This document shows, piece by piece, positions 18,623-27,697 of a stretch of DNA of 64,000 bases. Origin of the DNA: Alteromonadaceae bacterium (GTDB lineage: Bacteria > Pseudomonadota > Gammaproteobacteria > Enterobacterales > Alteromonadaceae); assembly GCA_013373625.1 (NCBI GenBank), contig JABXHM010000038.1, positions 62,001-126,000 of the forward strand, written 5' to 3'. Below the pieces are notes generated by a model. The model was not told the DNA's origin and did no database searches. It was given only the letters and a program-made list of their open reading frames with translations. Made by a program: the position numbers and the translations under genes. Each line of letters starts with the position of its first letter. Within the stretch, counting starts at the first letter, position 1.

Positions 18623-20776
18623 ATGAAACAATCCAGACTCTCGCTATTCATAACCGCTTCCTTGCTTGGCGTGTCACCACAGATGACAATGGCAACCCCC
18701 CAGCAAAGTGAAGATGACTTGGCAATTGAAAATATTACTGTTACCGCTCAGCGAAAAGCACAGAGTATTCAAATTGCGCCGGTCTCAGTCACGGCCTTAA
18801 GTGCCAGGGATATCGACCGGATGCAAATCGATAATGCTAAAGATTTGAGTCAGGTTGCGCCGAATGTGAGCATTCAACCAGTCACCGGTGGCAGCGCGAG
18901 TATCGCGCCGTATGTGCGAGGTGGTGGCGTGCGTGATACCGCCGTAATTACCTCTGAGGCTGAAGTCGGTATCTATATTGATGATGTGTATCAGCCTCGT
19001 TCTGCAGCGTCTTTTATAGAAATGCTTGATTTAGAACGGATTGAGGTGCTGCGTGGCCCCCAGGGCACACTGTATGGTCGTAATAGTTCAGCAGGTGCAG
19101 TGAAGTTTGTTTCGCGTACCCCGGATGAATTGTTTCGCTTAAAGAACGAAGCAGGCGTGGGGAGCTGGAATGAGATATACAATAAACTGTCAGTCAGCGG
19201 TCCGCTCAACGATAGTGGCAAGCTACGTGGCGGTATTTCCGCAATGTACCGTGACCGTGATGGTGGTCGTCAGTATAACCAGACTTTGGAGAGAGAAGTT
19301 GGTGAAGAGCGCTATGCTGGTTTTCAGGGGGATCTCTACTATGTCGCAGATGACTACGATATTCGTTTTAAAGCATATTATACCGATTATGACAGCGATG
19401 GACTGTATGGTTCTGCCTTGGAACCGGCGCAATTGGATAAGCCTTATACAGAAATTCCATTCGTATCAGGCAGCATAGACACGGTGCTGTCACCAGAAGA
19501 ATCTTATACCTCTGACAAACAATACGGCGCGAACCTTAAGATTACAGCCGAACTCAATCACTCAATGGAGTTGGTCACGATCACCGCCTGGAATGATCTC
19601 CAAGATGACTGGGCTGTAGGCTTTTCTGGCGGGGTTCAACCCGCATTACTGGGGTTGCCGGGGGATGAACCTCTCGAAGTATTCTATCGTGAATCAACCA
19701 GTGAACAGGATTCCTTTACACAAGAAATACAACTTCTGGGTGATACACTCAATGGTGCACTGAGCTATATCGGCGGTCTTTACTATTTTACTGAGTCGGG
19801 TTCGCAGTACATCGACAATATGATGTTTTTTGCGCCGGACTATACTGAGTTTAATATTTCCACCGACAGTTACGCTGGCTTTGGACAGGTGACCTGGCAC
19901 GTCAGCGATCAAGTTGATATAACCATTGGCGGGCGCTATACCAAGGATAACAAAGAAATTGATGCGTTAGTTAGCGGCGAAGCGGTGTTACGCGATGTTG
20001 ATTTTAGTCGTTTTACCCCCAAATTGGGTATTGATTACAAAATAGCAGACAATATTCTCATGTTTGCAATTTTCACCGGTGGCTTTAAGGCTGGAGGTTA
20101 CAATGGACTCGCCAGTACCGCTGAGGCGCTGGATACTGTTGTACAAATGCAATTAATGGACGCCTATGAGCTTGGTATTAAGTCAGACTGGATGAAAGGC
20201 CGGTTACGAGCGAACCTCGCGGCTTTTTTTAACGACTATGAAAAGCTGCAGCAAGGTGTGGTAACTGACGACGGTATTTTCATCGCCGAAAACTATGACG
20301 CTGAGCATAAGGGGATTGAAGCTGAGTTGCAATTTCGCGTAACCAGTGAGTTTTCATTGTGGGCAAATGGTGTGTACCAGTCAAATGAGTATACCAATAC
20401 TTATGCATCTGAAGGACAGTCCTCTGGCACATTGCTTGGGAATAGTATGACCGGGGCGTTTGATTATCAGTATGCCGCTGGCGGTGATTATACCGTTAAC
20501 ATTGGCGATGGCGTATTCACTTTAGGAGCTAACGTGAACCGTCGCGGGGATTATTATTCTACTGCCGATAATGCCAAGATTGGCCATGTACCAGATATGA
20601 CACTCTACGATGCGTATATGTCTTATCAACTTGACCGCTGGACCGTCAAGCTGGCCGGTAAAAATTTAACTGACGAAAAATACTGGTTTACTGGTTTCGG
20701 GTTTAGTGTTGTTCAGCCACGCTTTATGGCTGACCCAAAAATGTGGCGCCTCTCGGTTGCATATTTGATTGAGTAG
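18623..20776 (+). CDS. TonB-dependent outer membrane receptor
   Basis: The protein has 717 residues with a signal peptide (about 1-24, ending TMA). A TonB-box-like segment ENITVTAQRK is followed by a plug domain (APVSVTALSARDIDRMQ, LRGPQGTLYGRNSSAGAV). A 22-strand beta barrel runs to the end with a C-terminal YLIE. It takes up a large or scarce substrate using TonB energy. Crp/Fnr paralogues lie on both sides, the second starting 128 bases after its stop. The ligand may be the heterocycle of the pathway. Siderophore uptake is less likely because no iron genes are near, but it cannot be excluded. Confidence 0.93.
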   Translation: MKQSRLSLFITASLLGVSPQMTMATPQQSEDDLAIENITVTAQRKAQSIQIAPVSVTALSARDIDRMQIDNAKDLSQVAPNVSIQPVTGGSASIAPYVRGGGVRDTAVITSEAEVGIYIDDVYQPRSAASFIEMLDLERIEVLRGPQGTLYGRNSSAGAVKFVSRTPDELFRLKNEAGVGSWNEIYNKLSVSGPLNDSGKLRGGISAMYRDRDGGRQYNQTLEREVGEERYAGFQGDLYYVADDYDIRFKAYYTDYDSDGLYGSALEPAQLDKPYTEIPFVSGSIDTVLSPEESYTSDKQYGANLKITAELNHSMELVTITAWNDLQDDWAVGFSGGVQPALLGLPGDEPLEVFYRESTSEQDSFTQEIQLLGDTLNGALSYIGGLYYFTESGSQYIDNMMFFAPDYTEFNISTDSYAGFGQVTWHVSDQVDITIGGRYTKDNKEIDALVSGEAVLRDVDFSRFTPKLGIDYKIADNILMFAIFTGGFKAGGYNGLASTAEALDTVVQMQLMDAYELGIKSDWMKGRLRANLAAFFNDYEKLQQGVVTDDGIFIAENYDAEHKGIEAELQFRVTSEFSLWANGVYQSNEYTNTYASEGQSSGTLLGNSMTGAFDYQYAAGGDYTVNIGDGVFTLGANVNRRGDYYSTADNAKIGHVPDMTLYDAYMSYQLDRWTVKLAGKNLTDEKYWFTGFGFSVVQPRFMADPKMWRLSVAYLIE

Positions 20777-20799
20777 TCAGCGTACGCATTAAATAAAAA

Positions 20800-20817
20800 G
20801 GGGGAGCAAACTCCCCC
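20800..20817. terminator. Stem-loop after the TonB receptor gene
   Basis: GGGGGAG pairs with CTCCCCC around CAAA, 23 bases after the stop. The A-run precedes the stem, so the T-run is on the minus strand; on the plus strand it is a stem only. Confidence 0.5.
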
Positions 20818-20904
20818 AAATGGCAGTTGAAGCGCATCTGAGTTGCGCCCAATATATCGAGCGCCTTCCTCGTAAAGCAGTGTTGTATAAAGTAGGAGTT
20901 AATT

Positions 20905-21600
20905 ATGCTGGGTACTGCTAGTCCGGTCGCAGCTAGTACACTGAACAGTCAATATTTATTATTTAAAAACCTAAATAATGCTGAATTACAGGATATCGCT
21001 CAGTATTCACGTTTACGAATCAGAGAGCGCAACCAGTATTTGTGTATGCAAGACTCACCATCAAACAAAGTCTTTAACGTAGTTACCGGTGTTGCTATGG
21101 TGGAGCGAATTTCTGCTGTAGGACGTCGACAGGTATTAGGGTTTGTGTTTCCTGGCGATTTTGTTGGTTTGTCTAATTCCCGTTTTTTTGAGTACGGCAT
21201 TCGCTGCTTGTCAGCCACCTCGGTGTGTGAGTTCGAGCGCAAGGAGCTGTATCGGTTGTCAGAAAGCATTCCGGCTTTGAAAGCAAATTTAAAATTTATT
21301 CGTGCGTTGGTTCAACAGATAACCTTTGACCAGTTGTATATGTTAGGTCAGATGTCTGCTTATGAACGGATCTGTTTTTTAATATTGGAACTGTTAGAGC
21401 GCCTACCGGATGCAACTGAAGATTATATTGAGCTGCCGATGGCCCGGGCTGACATCGCTGATTATTTAGGATTAACCGTAGAGACGGTCAGTCGTTCTTT
21501 ATATAAACTCAAATGCGACAGTTTAATAGAAACACCTTCCGCTAAGTCACTTCGTATTGTTGACCGTGCTGAGCTGGAGGCTGTAGCTAGCGTTAGATAA
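20905..21600 (+). CDS. Crp/Fnr family transcription regulator (copy 2)
   Basis: The protein has 231 residues and is a paralogue of the regulator at 16825. Shared stretches include RRQVLGF(L/V)FPGD(Y/F), the QLY(I/M)LGQ dimer helix and ADYLGLT(I/V)ETVSRSL. The recognition helix again has the FNR-like E-x-x-S-R, which predicts TTGAT-type half-sites. A GGAG ribosome site lies six bases before the ATG. A full FNR cysteine cluster is not seen. It follows the TonB receptor on the same strand. The two copies may act at different signals or as a heterodimer; this is inference. Confidence 0.9.
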   Translation: MLGTASPVAASTLNSQYLLFKNLNNAELQDIAQYSRLRIRERNQYLCMQDSPSNKVFNVVTGVAMVERISAVGRRQVLGFVFPGDFVGLSNSRFFEYGIRCLSATSVCEFERKELYRLSESIPALKANLKFIRALVQQITFDQLYMLGQMSAYERICFLILELLERLPDATEDYIELPMARADIADYLGLTVETVSRSLYKLKCDSLIETPSAKSLRIVDRAELEAVASVR

Positions 21601-21755
21601 CGGTAAAGATCTGTATACGTTAAGCGTGATTCAATGAACCAGTGCAGTGTTCACATGCTATGTGATTTTTAAATAGCAAGTACAACCGCACCAACGAGTA
21701 TCTTTCATTAGCAGATTATACTCGCACACTTGCTACACTATAAATGGCTGCAACG

Positions 21756-22370
21756 TTACAACCAAGGGCGCATTGTCGCGTCTCGACGCTCAAAGCGGCG
21801 AATATCTTCGTCAAAAGTCAATGTTAAACCAATACTATCGAGTCCTTTCAGTAGCATCTCCTTATGACCAGCTTCAATGTTAAAGTGAGCATTCATCCCG
21901 TTCACTGTACTTACTGTTTGATGTTTGAGATTGATTGTTACTGTGTTTTTTTGCGGGTTTTCAGCAACTGCGCCAGCGAAAGCGTGCACCTGATCGTTAT
22001 CTAGTTCTACGGGCAAAATGCCATTTCGAATACAATTTTGATAAAATATAGCACCAAAACTAGGTGCAATGATCGCTCGTATTCCATATTCGGCCAGTGC
22101 CCACACGGCATGCTCACGGGATGACCCGCAACCGAAGTTATTACCGCCAAGAATAACCGTCGTATTAGCATATGCAGGCTTGTTGAGTACGAAATCCGGG
22201 TTGTGTTCCCGGGAATCGGGTAATACATAACGCCAACTGGCAAATAATCCTTCTGCTAAGCCTTTTTTAGACACCAGACGCATTTCACGACTTGGTATGA
22301 TGGCATCTGTATCGATATTGATTCGTAACAGTGGTGCTGCAACTCCAGTATGACAAGTAAAAGCTTGCAT
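21756..22370 (-). CDS. LeuD-like hydro-lyase small subunit (copy 1)
   Basis: The protein has 204 residues. It is the swivel domain of a two-subunit aconitase-type dehydratase, with [29 protein letters not shown] and the PSFGAIFYQNC segment. The start at 22370 overlaps the stop of the LeuC-like gene by one base (TAATG). The substrate loop reads PSREMRLVSKKGLAEG, unlike the more classical loop of copy 2 at 50560. With no leuA or leuB nearby, and with imide and amide hydrolase genes upstream in the operon, hydration of a maleate-type dicarboxylate is more likely than leucine synthesis. Confidence 0.9.
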   Translation of the reverse strand: MQAFTCHTGVAAPLLRINIDTDAIIPSREMRLVSKKGLAEGLFASWRYVLPDSREHNPDFVLNKPAYANTTVILGGNNFGCGSSREHAVWALAEYGIRAIIAPSFGAIFYQNCIRNGILPVELDNDQVHAFAGAVAENPQKNTVTINLKHQTVSTVNGMNAHFNIEAGHKEMLLKGLDSIGLTLTFDEDIRRFERRDATMRPWL

Positions 22371-23782
22371 TAGTTGACCTCCGCAAATTGTCTTGGGTCT
22401 GTAATGCAACCGTTGATCGCACTGGCCGCGACCGTGGCTGGACTGGCTAAATGGGTCCGGGTTCCAGGTCCCTGGCGGGACTCAAAATTACGATTACTGG
22501 TTGATAACACCCGCTCTTGGGCACCAAAGTGCTCACCACCGGCAAAGAAACACATAGAACAACCGCTTTCGCGCCATTCAAAACCCGCTTTAACAAAGAT
22601 GCTATCCAAGCCCTCGCGTTCTGCCGCCGCTTTAACCTTTTGCGAACCCGGGACACAGATGGCTGTCACGCCAGCGGCCACGTTACGACCTTTCAGAATG
22701 TTAGCAGCACTGCGTAAATCTTCTAGCCTGGCATTGGTACAAGAGCCAATAAAGGCATTATCGATTTTAAGCCCAGCCATGGCGTCACCACATGCTAATC
22801 CCTGATAATCGAGTGCTCGTTGAGCGGCCGTTCTGGCATCGTCCGATTTGAAGTTGTCGAGAGTCGGAATTGCCTGATTGACACCGCAGTTATGCTGCGG
22901 ACTGGTGCCCCAGGTAATCGTTGGTTCGATAGCCGCGGCATTGATTACAATTTCTGTGTCAAAGGTAGCGTTTTCGTCGGTTACCAGGCTTTGCCAGTAA
23001 GCCAGAGCATCATCCCAATCTTTACCTGCTGGCGCATAAGTGCGACCGTGCAAATAGCTGAACGTCTTGTCATCGGGCGCTACTAATCCGGTAAAAGCGG
23101 CGAATTCCACTGCCATATTGCACAGGGTCAAGCGGCCTTCAATAGATAAATTTCGCACTGCACTACCGGCAAATTCAATGGCATGTCCGGCACCGCCATG
23201 GGCACCGTACTGACCAATCAAGTGCAAAATCATATCTTTAGCTGTTACGCCGACGCCAAGCTCGCCGTCAAAGGTCACTCTCATTAGTTTAGGTTTATTG
23301 ATACGCAGCGTTTGTGTTGCCATGGCATGTTCTGCTTCGGACGAGCCAATTCCCCAGGCCGCCGCGCCTAATGCGCCTTGCGTACAGGTATGGCTATCAG
23401 GACACACGAGGGTTACCCCGGGTTGAACTATCGCCATTTCCGGGCTAATCACATGGGCAATACCCTGGCGCTCGTCACCGATATCAAACAATGTAATATC
23501 GGCGGCCTTAGCTTCCTTGCGGGTTGCTTGAATAAAGTTTTTCCCAGATGGCATGACCGTGTCATCGCCGCGTCCTGGAAAGGTATCGATAATGTGGTCC
23601 ATAGTACAAAATACCCGATCCGGATGGCGCACACTGCGGCCTGCTTCTGCTAGGCTTTGTAATGCTATTGAGCCCGTGCGTTCATGCAAAAAAATGCGGT
23701 CGATATAGATGAGAAAAGTGCCATCCGGTAGCGCTTTGACCAAATGGGCATCCCAGATTTTTTCAAACAGGGTTTTAGGCAT
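22370..23782 (-). CDS. LeuC-like hydro-lyase large subunit (copy 1)
   Basis: The protein has 470 residues. It binds a 4Fe-4S cluster through the Cys of GSCTNARLEDL and the two of GCSMCFF. Other family blocks are VCPDSHTCTQGALGAAAWGIG, EGRLTLCNMAVE and [19 protein letters not shown]. The residues after the CxxC motif (FFAGGE) differ from the LAMN of classical isopropylmalate isomerase and of copy 2. It is the fourth gene of the operon 26378-21756. Family members hydrate isopropylmaleate, maleate, citraconate or dimethylmaleate; which one applies here is unknown. Confidence 0.9.
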   Translation of the reverse strand: MPKTLFEKIWDAHLVKALPDGTFLIYIDRIFLHERTGSIALQSLAEAGRSVRHPDRVFCTMDHIIDTFPGRGDDTVMPSGKNFIQATRKEAKAADITLFDIGDERQGIAHVISPEMAIVQPGVTLVCPDSHTCTQGALGAAAWGIGSSEAEHAMATQTLRINKPKLMRVTFDGELGVGVTAKDMILHLIGQYGAHGGAGHAIEFAGSAVRNLSIEGRLTLCNMAVEFAAFTGLVAPDDKTFSYLHGRTYAPAGKDWDDALAYWQSLVTDENATFDTEIVINAAAIEPTITWGTSPQHNCGVNQAIPTLDNFKSDDARTAAQRALDYQGLACGDAMAGLKIDNAFIGSCTNARLEDLRSAANILKGRNVAAGVTAICVPGSQKVKAAAEREGLDSIFVKAGFEWRESGCSMCFFAGGEHFGAQERVLSTSNRNFESRQGPGTRTHLASPATVAASAINGCITDPRQFAEVN

Positions 23783-23827
23783 TGTTTTACCTCAAACGTG
23801 GCAGGCTTTAGAAGCCCGCCTCTTTCA

Positions 23828-24754
23828 TTATTGTTGTTGTAACGTCCAGCACGCTAAGATGTCCGAGGCCGTCGCGTTCCATATACTGCTCATTCCGCAA
23901 ATATGTCTGAGGACCTGTTCAAGCGATGCGATACGGTGCGGCTGGCCAAGCATCCATGGGTGGATATTCAGCGCCAGTATGCGTCCGTCCTGTTCAGTGG
24001 CTTCATTGAGCAGATAATCACCAGCATCAATGATTTGCTGTGCGTAGCTGTCTTCGCTATGCAGGTTGTTATTCAGAATGAAAAAATCTTCAAGTTCATT
24101 AGATAGCGGCAAAGCCGTTATTTCGCCAGCTGAGGTCGTAAACTGATAAGGCATATCATCATTTACCCAGTCACACATGAAACTGACACCCTGCTCTTTT
24201 AGTAGCTGCGGGGTATTCACCGATTGCAAACGACTCGGGCTCAACCAGCCTGTCACTGGCTGATCAAAGCGCTCTCGCAATACTGATAAACTGTCTGTGA
24301 TCCATTGGCGTTCTTCTTCAATATTCACATCTCCATGATGAAGCATATCCATTTGCCAGCCATGTCCAATGACCTCGTCACCACGGTCTTTAATTAAATC
24401 CATAAGATAGGGAGCGCGCTGTACCATCGCACCATTAATCGCAATCGTGGGCTTTATACCGAACTGATCTAGCACTTTAAACAAACGGTAGATACCAATC
24501 CGGTTGCCATAATCACGCAAGCTATAGTGGCGCAAATCGGGATACGGCATTTTCATTCCACCGGGTACCGCAACAGGATTACTGCGTTGATTAAGTGGAA
24601 AAAAATCGATATTGAGGTTTATCCAGAGTGCCAGTTTTTTGCCATCTGGCCATGCGACAGCAGGACGGTCAGTCAGCATCGACCAGTCGTACAATTTATG
24701 ATCCATGCCATAATGACGATGTGGGTATTGCAGGTAAGACTTGTCCAGGCTCAT
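23828..24754 (-). CDS. NodB/PuuE-type hydrolase (polysaccharide deacetylase fold), copy B
   Basis: The protein has 308 residues with no signal peptide. The fold is that of polysaccharide deacetylases, but the pattern DYGNRIGIYR (81-90) and GHGWQMDMLHH (130-140) is closer to the PuuE allantoinase and cyclic imide hydrolase branch. That branch opens amide rings in the cytoplasm. It overlaps copy A (24754) by one base at TAATG. The two proteins are clearly related (shared DYGNR(I/V)G) but diverged, so they may form a heteromer or act on different rings. Assignment to ring opening rests on context. Confidence 0.8.
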   Translation of the reverse strand: MSLDKSYLQYPHRHYGMDHKLYDWSMLTDRPAVAWPDGKKLALWINLNIDFFPLNQRSNPVAVPGGMKMPYPDLRHYSLRDYGNRIGIYRLFKVLDQFGIKPTIAINGAMVQRAPYLMDLIKDRGDEVIGHGWQMDMLHHGDVNIEEERQWITDSLSVLRERFDQPVTGWLSPSRLQSVNTPQLLKEQGVSFMCDWVNDDMPYQFTTSAGEITALPLSNELEDFFILNNNLHSEDSYAQQIIDAGDYLLNEATEQDGRILALNIHPWMLGQPHRIASLEQVLRHICGMSSIWNATASDILACWTLQQQ

Positions 24755-25698
24755 TATTTCATCCCCTCTTGTTTAGCGGTGATGTCAGCCAGTACAGTGT
24801 CGTAATGCTGCGCAATAAAGTGGCTGGCAATTTCACGTCCGGTGGTGACCCATACGTCACTGTGACCGGTGATATACTCAAGTGCCTCTTCAAAAGCTTT
24901 CATTCGATGGGGGCAACTCACCTGATAATTATGTGTGGGAATACACATAATGGTGCCATTCTCCGCACCTTCCTGATACAAACGGTCAAAATTCGCTTTT
25001 AGCATTTTTCCATATTGACGCGGCTCTACCTTATTCACCACGTAGGCAATGGTATCGTTCATTTCCAGAGAATAAGGGACCGACACGAACTTTTTGCCTG
25101 AGCGCGTATGAATAGGGGTTGGTTGGTCATCATGAAATAAGTCACAGGTATAAAAACCCGCATCATCGCCGAATAACTCGCTACTCACTTCTGCAAACAG
25201 GTCAATCGTATCATCGCTGTGGGACAGCGCTGGCGCTAAATAACCAGCACATTTTTGCCCGGTATGCTTATAAATGCTCTCGATAGAGTCACGAATCATA
25301 TCGCGTTCCTGCGCTGCACTCATACCGTAAGTGTAACGAGTGTTGTAGATACCATGACTAAAGAATTCCCAGTCTCGCTCCTTGCACAGATCTATGATCT
25401 CCGGATGGTGATCGCACAGTGCCGTGGATAAGGAAATCGACCCTCGTATCCCGTACTTTTCAAGTAATTGCATCTGTCTCATATGTCCCACTCGATTGCC
25501 ATAGTCGCGAATACCATAGCCACCAATAGATGGATATGGCCCGGGCCAAGCTTTACGATGGGGGTTTGTAGGGGGATTCAATTCATAAAATTCAATGTTT
25601 GGTGCCACCCAAAAAGCAACTTTGGCGCCCTTAGGCCAGGTAATTTTAGGGCGCTGATGATAAGGCCAGTAGTCGTAGTAACCGGGATCGTTTTTCAT
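24754..25698 (-). CDS. NodB/PuuE-type hydrolase (polysaccharide deacetylase fold), copy A
   Basis: The protein has 314 residues and is cytoplasmic. It shows WPKGAKVAFWVAPNIEFYEL at the start, GIRDYGNRVGHMRQM (62-76) and FFSHGIYNTRY (113-123). The HG segment replaces the HxxxH zinc motif of true chitin deacetylases. Pfam polysaccharide deacetylase members of this kind include allantoinase PuuE and cyclic imide hydrolase of Pseudomonas putida. The gene starts 11 bases after the amidohydrolase stop. Hydrolysis of an imide to a half-amide, which the amidohydrolase next to it would deamidate, is a coherent inference. Confidence 0.82.
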   Translation of the reverse strand: MKNDPGYYDYWPYHQRPKITWPKGAKVAFWVAPNIEFYELNPPTNPHRKAWPGPYPSIGGYGIRDYGNRVGHMRQMQLLEKYGIRGSISLSTALCDHHPEIIDLCKERDWEFFSHGIYNTRYTYGMSAAQERDMIRDSIESIYKHTGQKCAGYLAPALSHSDDTIDLFAEVSSELFGDDAGFYTCDLFHDDQPTPIHTRSGKKFVSVPYSLEMNDTIAYVVNKVEPRQYGKMLKANFDRLYQEGAENGTIMCIPTHNYQVSCPHRMKAFEEALEYITGHSDVWVTTGREIASHFIAQHYDTVLADITAKQEGMK

Positions 25699-25709
25699 TG
25701 CTGTACTCC

Positions 25710-26378
25710 TTATTTGTTTTGATTATCCAGGTAATCAAATACATCCTGCACGTTAAGCACGTCAGCATATTTAAGGGACAGGTCAGTGAGATTAGCAAAA
25801 TGGTAACTTTCATGCTTATCTGCAACGCATTCTTCAGGCACGATAGTGCGATAACCACGGGATAGGCTATCTACTGCCGCGGCCCTGATGCAACCAGACG
25901 TTGAACCACCAGTCAGGATAACGGTGTCGACCTGGTGCCATACACACAAACTTTGCAGCTGTGTTTCGAAGAACGGCGAAGGCATTTTCTTGCAATAAAA
26001 CACATCTTTTTCACGATTCAGCTCTAAACGGTCATCCAGTTCTGAACGTTCACTGGCAAACTTAATATTTTGCAGGCTATCGGGTGTATCGGTGCGGGTT
26101 CCCCAGATCCCAGCATCTTCGCCTGATTCCATGTAAGCCACGTTTGTCCATACGACTGGCCAGTTAAGCTGTCGAAATTTCTGTGCCAGTGTATTTATAT
26201 ACTCAAGCTGGCGCGGATCTGTTTGGTACGCTGTTTTATACAGATCTGTCCGAGTGTATGCTTTTTGCAGGTCGATATTCACCAGAATCGCTTTGTTACC
26301 AAATCCAAAGCGTTTGCGTGCAGGGTTGGCTTTAACTTCCTGGTAAATTTCGCGGGCGGTTTTATTAGACAGCTCCAT
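25710..26378 (-). CDS. Isochorismatase-family cysteine amidohydrolase
   Basis: The protein has 222 residues. The catalytic triad of the family is visible: Asp36 (VNIDLQKAY), Lys131 or 130 (YCKKMPSP) and Cys163 (GGSTSGCIRAAAVD). The last motif is the one of N-carbamoylsarcosine and maleamate amidohydrolases rather than true isochorismatases. ATG 26378 is five bases after GAGGAG; the ATG directly before it is also possible. It heads the minus-strand operon with two ring hydrolases and LeuCD. A likely reaction is half-amide plus water to dicarboxylate plus ammonia. The promoter overlaps that of the HapK-like gene. Confidence 0.9.
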   Translation of the reverse strand: MELSNKTAREIYQEVKANPARKRFGFGNKAILVNIDLQKAYTRTDLYKTAYQTDPRQLEYINTLAQKFRQLNWPVVWTNVAYMESGEDAGIWGTRTDTPDSLQNIKFASERSELDDRLELNREKDVFYCKKMPSPFFETQLQSLCVWHQVDTVILTGGSTSGCIRAAAVDSLSRGYRTIVPEECVADKHESYHFANLTDLSLKYADVLNVQDVFDYLDNQNK

Positions 26379-26456
26379 CATAACTCCTCGGCATAGCCAG
26401 ATAATGAAAATATATAAATACCCATTAACTATAAGGCATATGTCTCTCAAATAGCA

Positions 26457-26495
26457 ATTGTTATATTGACATATCATTCGCTCAGAAACTAATAT
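26457..26495 (+). promoter_or_regulatory. Sigma70-type promoter overlapping operator candidate
   Basis: TTGACA (26466-26471), an 18-base spacer and TAATAT (26490-26495) form a good promoter for the HapK-like/SDR operon. The -35 box lies inside ATTGTTATATTGACATAT (26457-26474), a degraded copy of the palindrome seen at 35116. A repressor bound there would block the promoter and probably also the divergent amidohydrolase operon. Confidence 0.6.
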
Positions 26496-26547
26496 GAACT
26501 GAATTCAAGAGATTTGCTATTTACGGCAGCTTTACAGGAGAGTCATG

Positions 26548-26853
26548 ATGACCAAAATTATCGTTTTATTTAATCTGCATCCGGACGCAGATAAACACGT
26601 CTACGAAGACTGGGCAAGGACCACTGACCTACCTGTCGCCCGTAAATTGCCCTCTATAGATAAGTTTGAAGTCTTCCGTACCACGGGCTTACTGGACGGC
26701 GGTGAAGCGCCTTATCAGTATATCGAAGTGCTTGAAGTGAATGATCTGGAGCAGCTGGGAGTTGATGCTTCCAGCGATGCCATGCAGAAAGTCGCGGCAG
26801 AATTTGCCAGCTTCGCTGCTAATCCGCAATTTATACTCACAGAATCACTTTAA
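26548..26853 (+). CDS. HapK-like (REDY-like) small protein
   Basis: The protein has 101 residues. It is a ferredoxin-like single domain, with a beta start (TKIIVLFNLHPDADKHVYEDWARTTDLP) and the pattern PSIDKFEVFRTTG. It resembles HapK of the Hahella prodigiosin cluster and other dimeric alpha-beta barrel proteins. ATG 26548 is seven bases after AGGAG; ATG 26545 is also possible. It is followed 13 bases later by an SDR gene. Small barrels of this type can act as isomerases, monooxygenases or cyclases, so no reaction is claimed. Confidence 0.72.
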   Translation: MTKIIVLFNLHPDADKHVYEDWARTTDLPVARKLPSIDKFEVFRTTGLLDGGEAPYQYIEVLEVNDLEQLGVDASSDAMQKVAAEFASFAANPQFILTESL

Positions 26854-26866
26854 TACAGGACTCGAC

Positions 26867-27697
26867 ATGACAATGTACGCAGATTTAGACGGTAAAGTGG
26901 CCGTGATCACGGGTTCTGGTCGGCGCAAGGGATTAGGTGAAGCTATCGCATGGCGTTTAGGCAAAGAAGGCTGCAAAATTGTGTTAGCCGATATTGGTAA
27001 AGCGACCAACCAATACCTGCCTACAGAATCTATAGGCACATCCGAAGAAATGGAAGCGATTGCTAACGAAATGCGTGAAGCTGGCATCGAGGTGAAGACA
27101 AGTGTTTGCAACGTATTGGAAGAAAACGACGTTGAAGCACTGGCAAAACTGGCCAAGGAGACATTTGGCAGCTTGGATATCTGGGTCAATAATGCCGGCG
27201 TCGGTTATTTGATGACAGCTTTGGTTGATACGCCAGCTGATGAGTGGGATACCGTATTGGGGGTAAACCTGCGTGGCGTTTTTTTAGGTATAAAACATGC
27301 CGGTCGCATCATGCAAGCGCAGGGACATGGTCGTATTATAAATATTGGGTCGCAGGCATCTAAATCGGCCTTCGCTGAAGCCGGTGCCTATACAACGTCG
27401 AAGCACGGAGTGGTTGGCTTAACACGTGTTGCAGCTAAAGAACTCGGTGCTCATGGCATTAATGTTAATGCGGTGTGTCCCAACCATGTGACAACTGGAC
27501 TTGGTGCCTGGCAGAACCAGCGGTTTGCCGGGGGAGACATGGAAAACTACATGGCGCAGATGCGCGCTCGGATTCCTTTAGGTCGTCCTGGTCTGCAGGA
27601 GGATACGGCAAAAGCCTGTGCGTTTTTATGTTCGGAGCAGTCTGTTTATATTACCGGTGAGTGTATGAATGTGTCAGGTGGTGAGGAGTACCATTAG
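26867..27697 (+). CDS. Short-chain dehydrogenase/reductase
   Basis: The protein has 276 residues. The cofactor motif is TGSGRRKGLGEA, NNAG follows near residue 99, and the active site has the Ser of NIGSQASKS and Tyr-x-x-x-Lys in YTTSKHG. It therefore oxidises or reduces an alcohol/carbonyl with NAD(P). ATG 26867 has AGGA seven bases upstream; the open frame extends farther left but overlaps the HapK-like gene. The C-terminal CMNVSGGEEYH is usual for classical SDRs. With LeuCD next door it might oxidise a hydroxy-dicarboxylate, but substrate is unknown. Confidence 0.92.
   Translation: MTMYADLDGKVAVITGSGRRKGLGEAIAWRLGKEGCKIVLADIGKATNQYLPTESIGTSEEMEAIANEMREAGIEVKTSVCNVLEENDVEALAKLAKETFGSLDIWVNNAGVGYLMTALVDTPADEWDTVLGVNLRGVFLGIKHAGRIMQAQGHGRIINIGSQASKSAFAEAGAYTTSKHGVVGLTRVAAKELGAHGINVNAVCPNHVTTGLGAWQNQRFAGGDMENYMAQMRARIPLGRPGLQEDTAKACAFLCSEQSVYITGECMNVSGGEEYH

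Noticed and set aside
21756..23782. Simple leucine-biosynthesis assignment for LeuCD copy 1
   Set aside because: No leuA or leuB nearby, a divergent substrate loop and FeS surroundings, and operon partners that are amide hydrolases.
23828..25698. Chitin or peptidoglycan deacetylases
   Set aside because: Both proteins lack signal peptides and the HxxxH zinc motif, share the DYGNRxG pattern of PuuE-like enzymes, and lie between an amidase and LeuCD genes.
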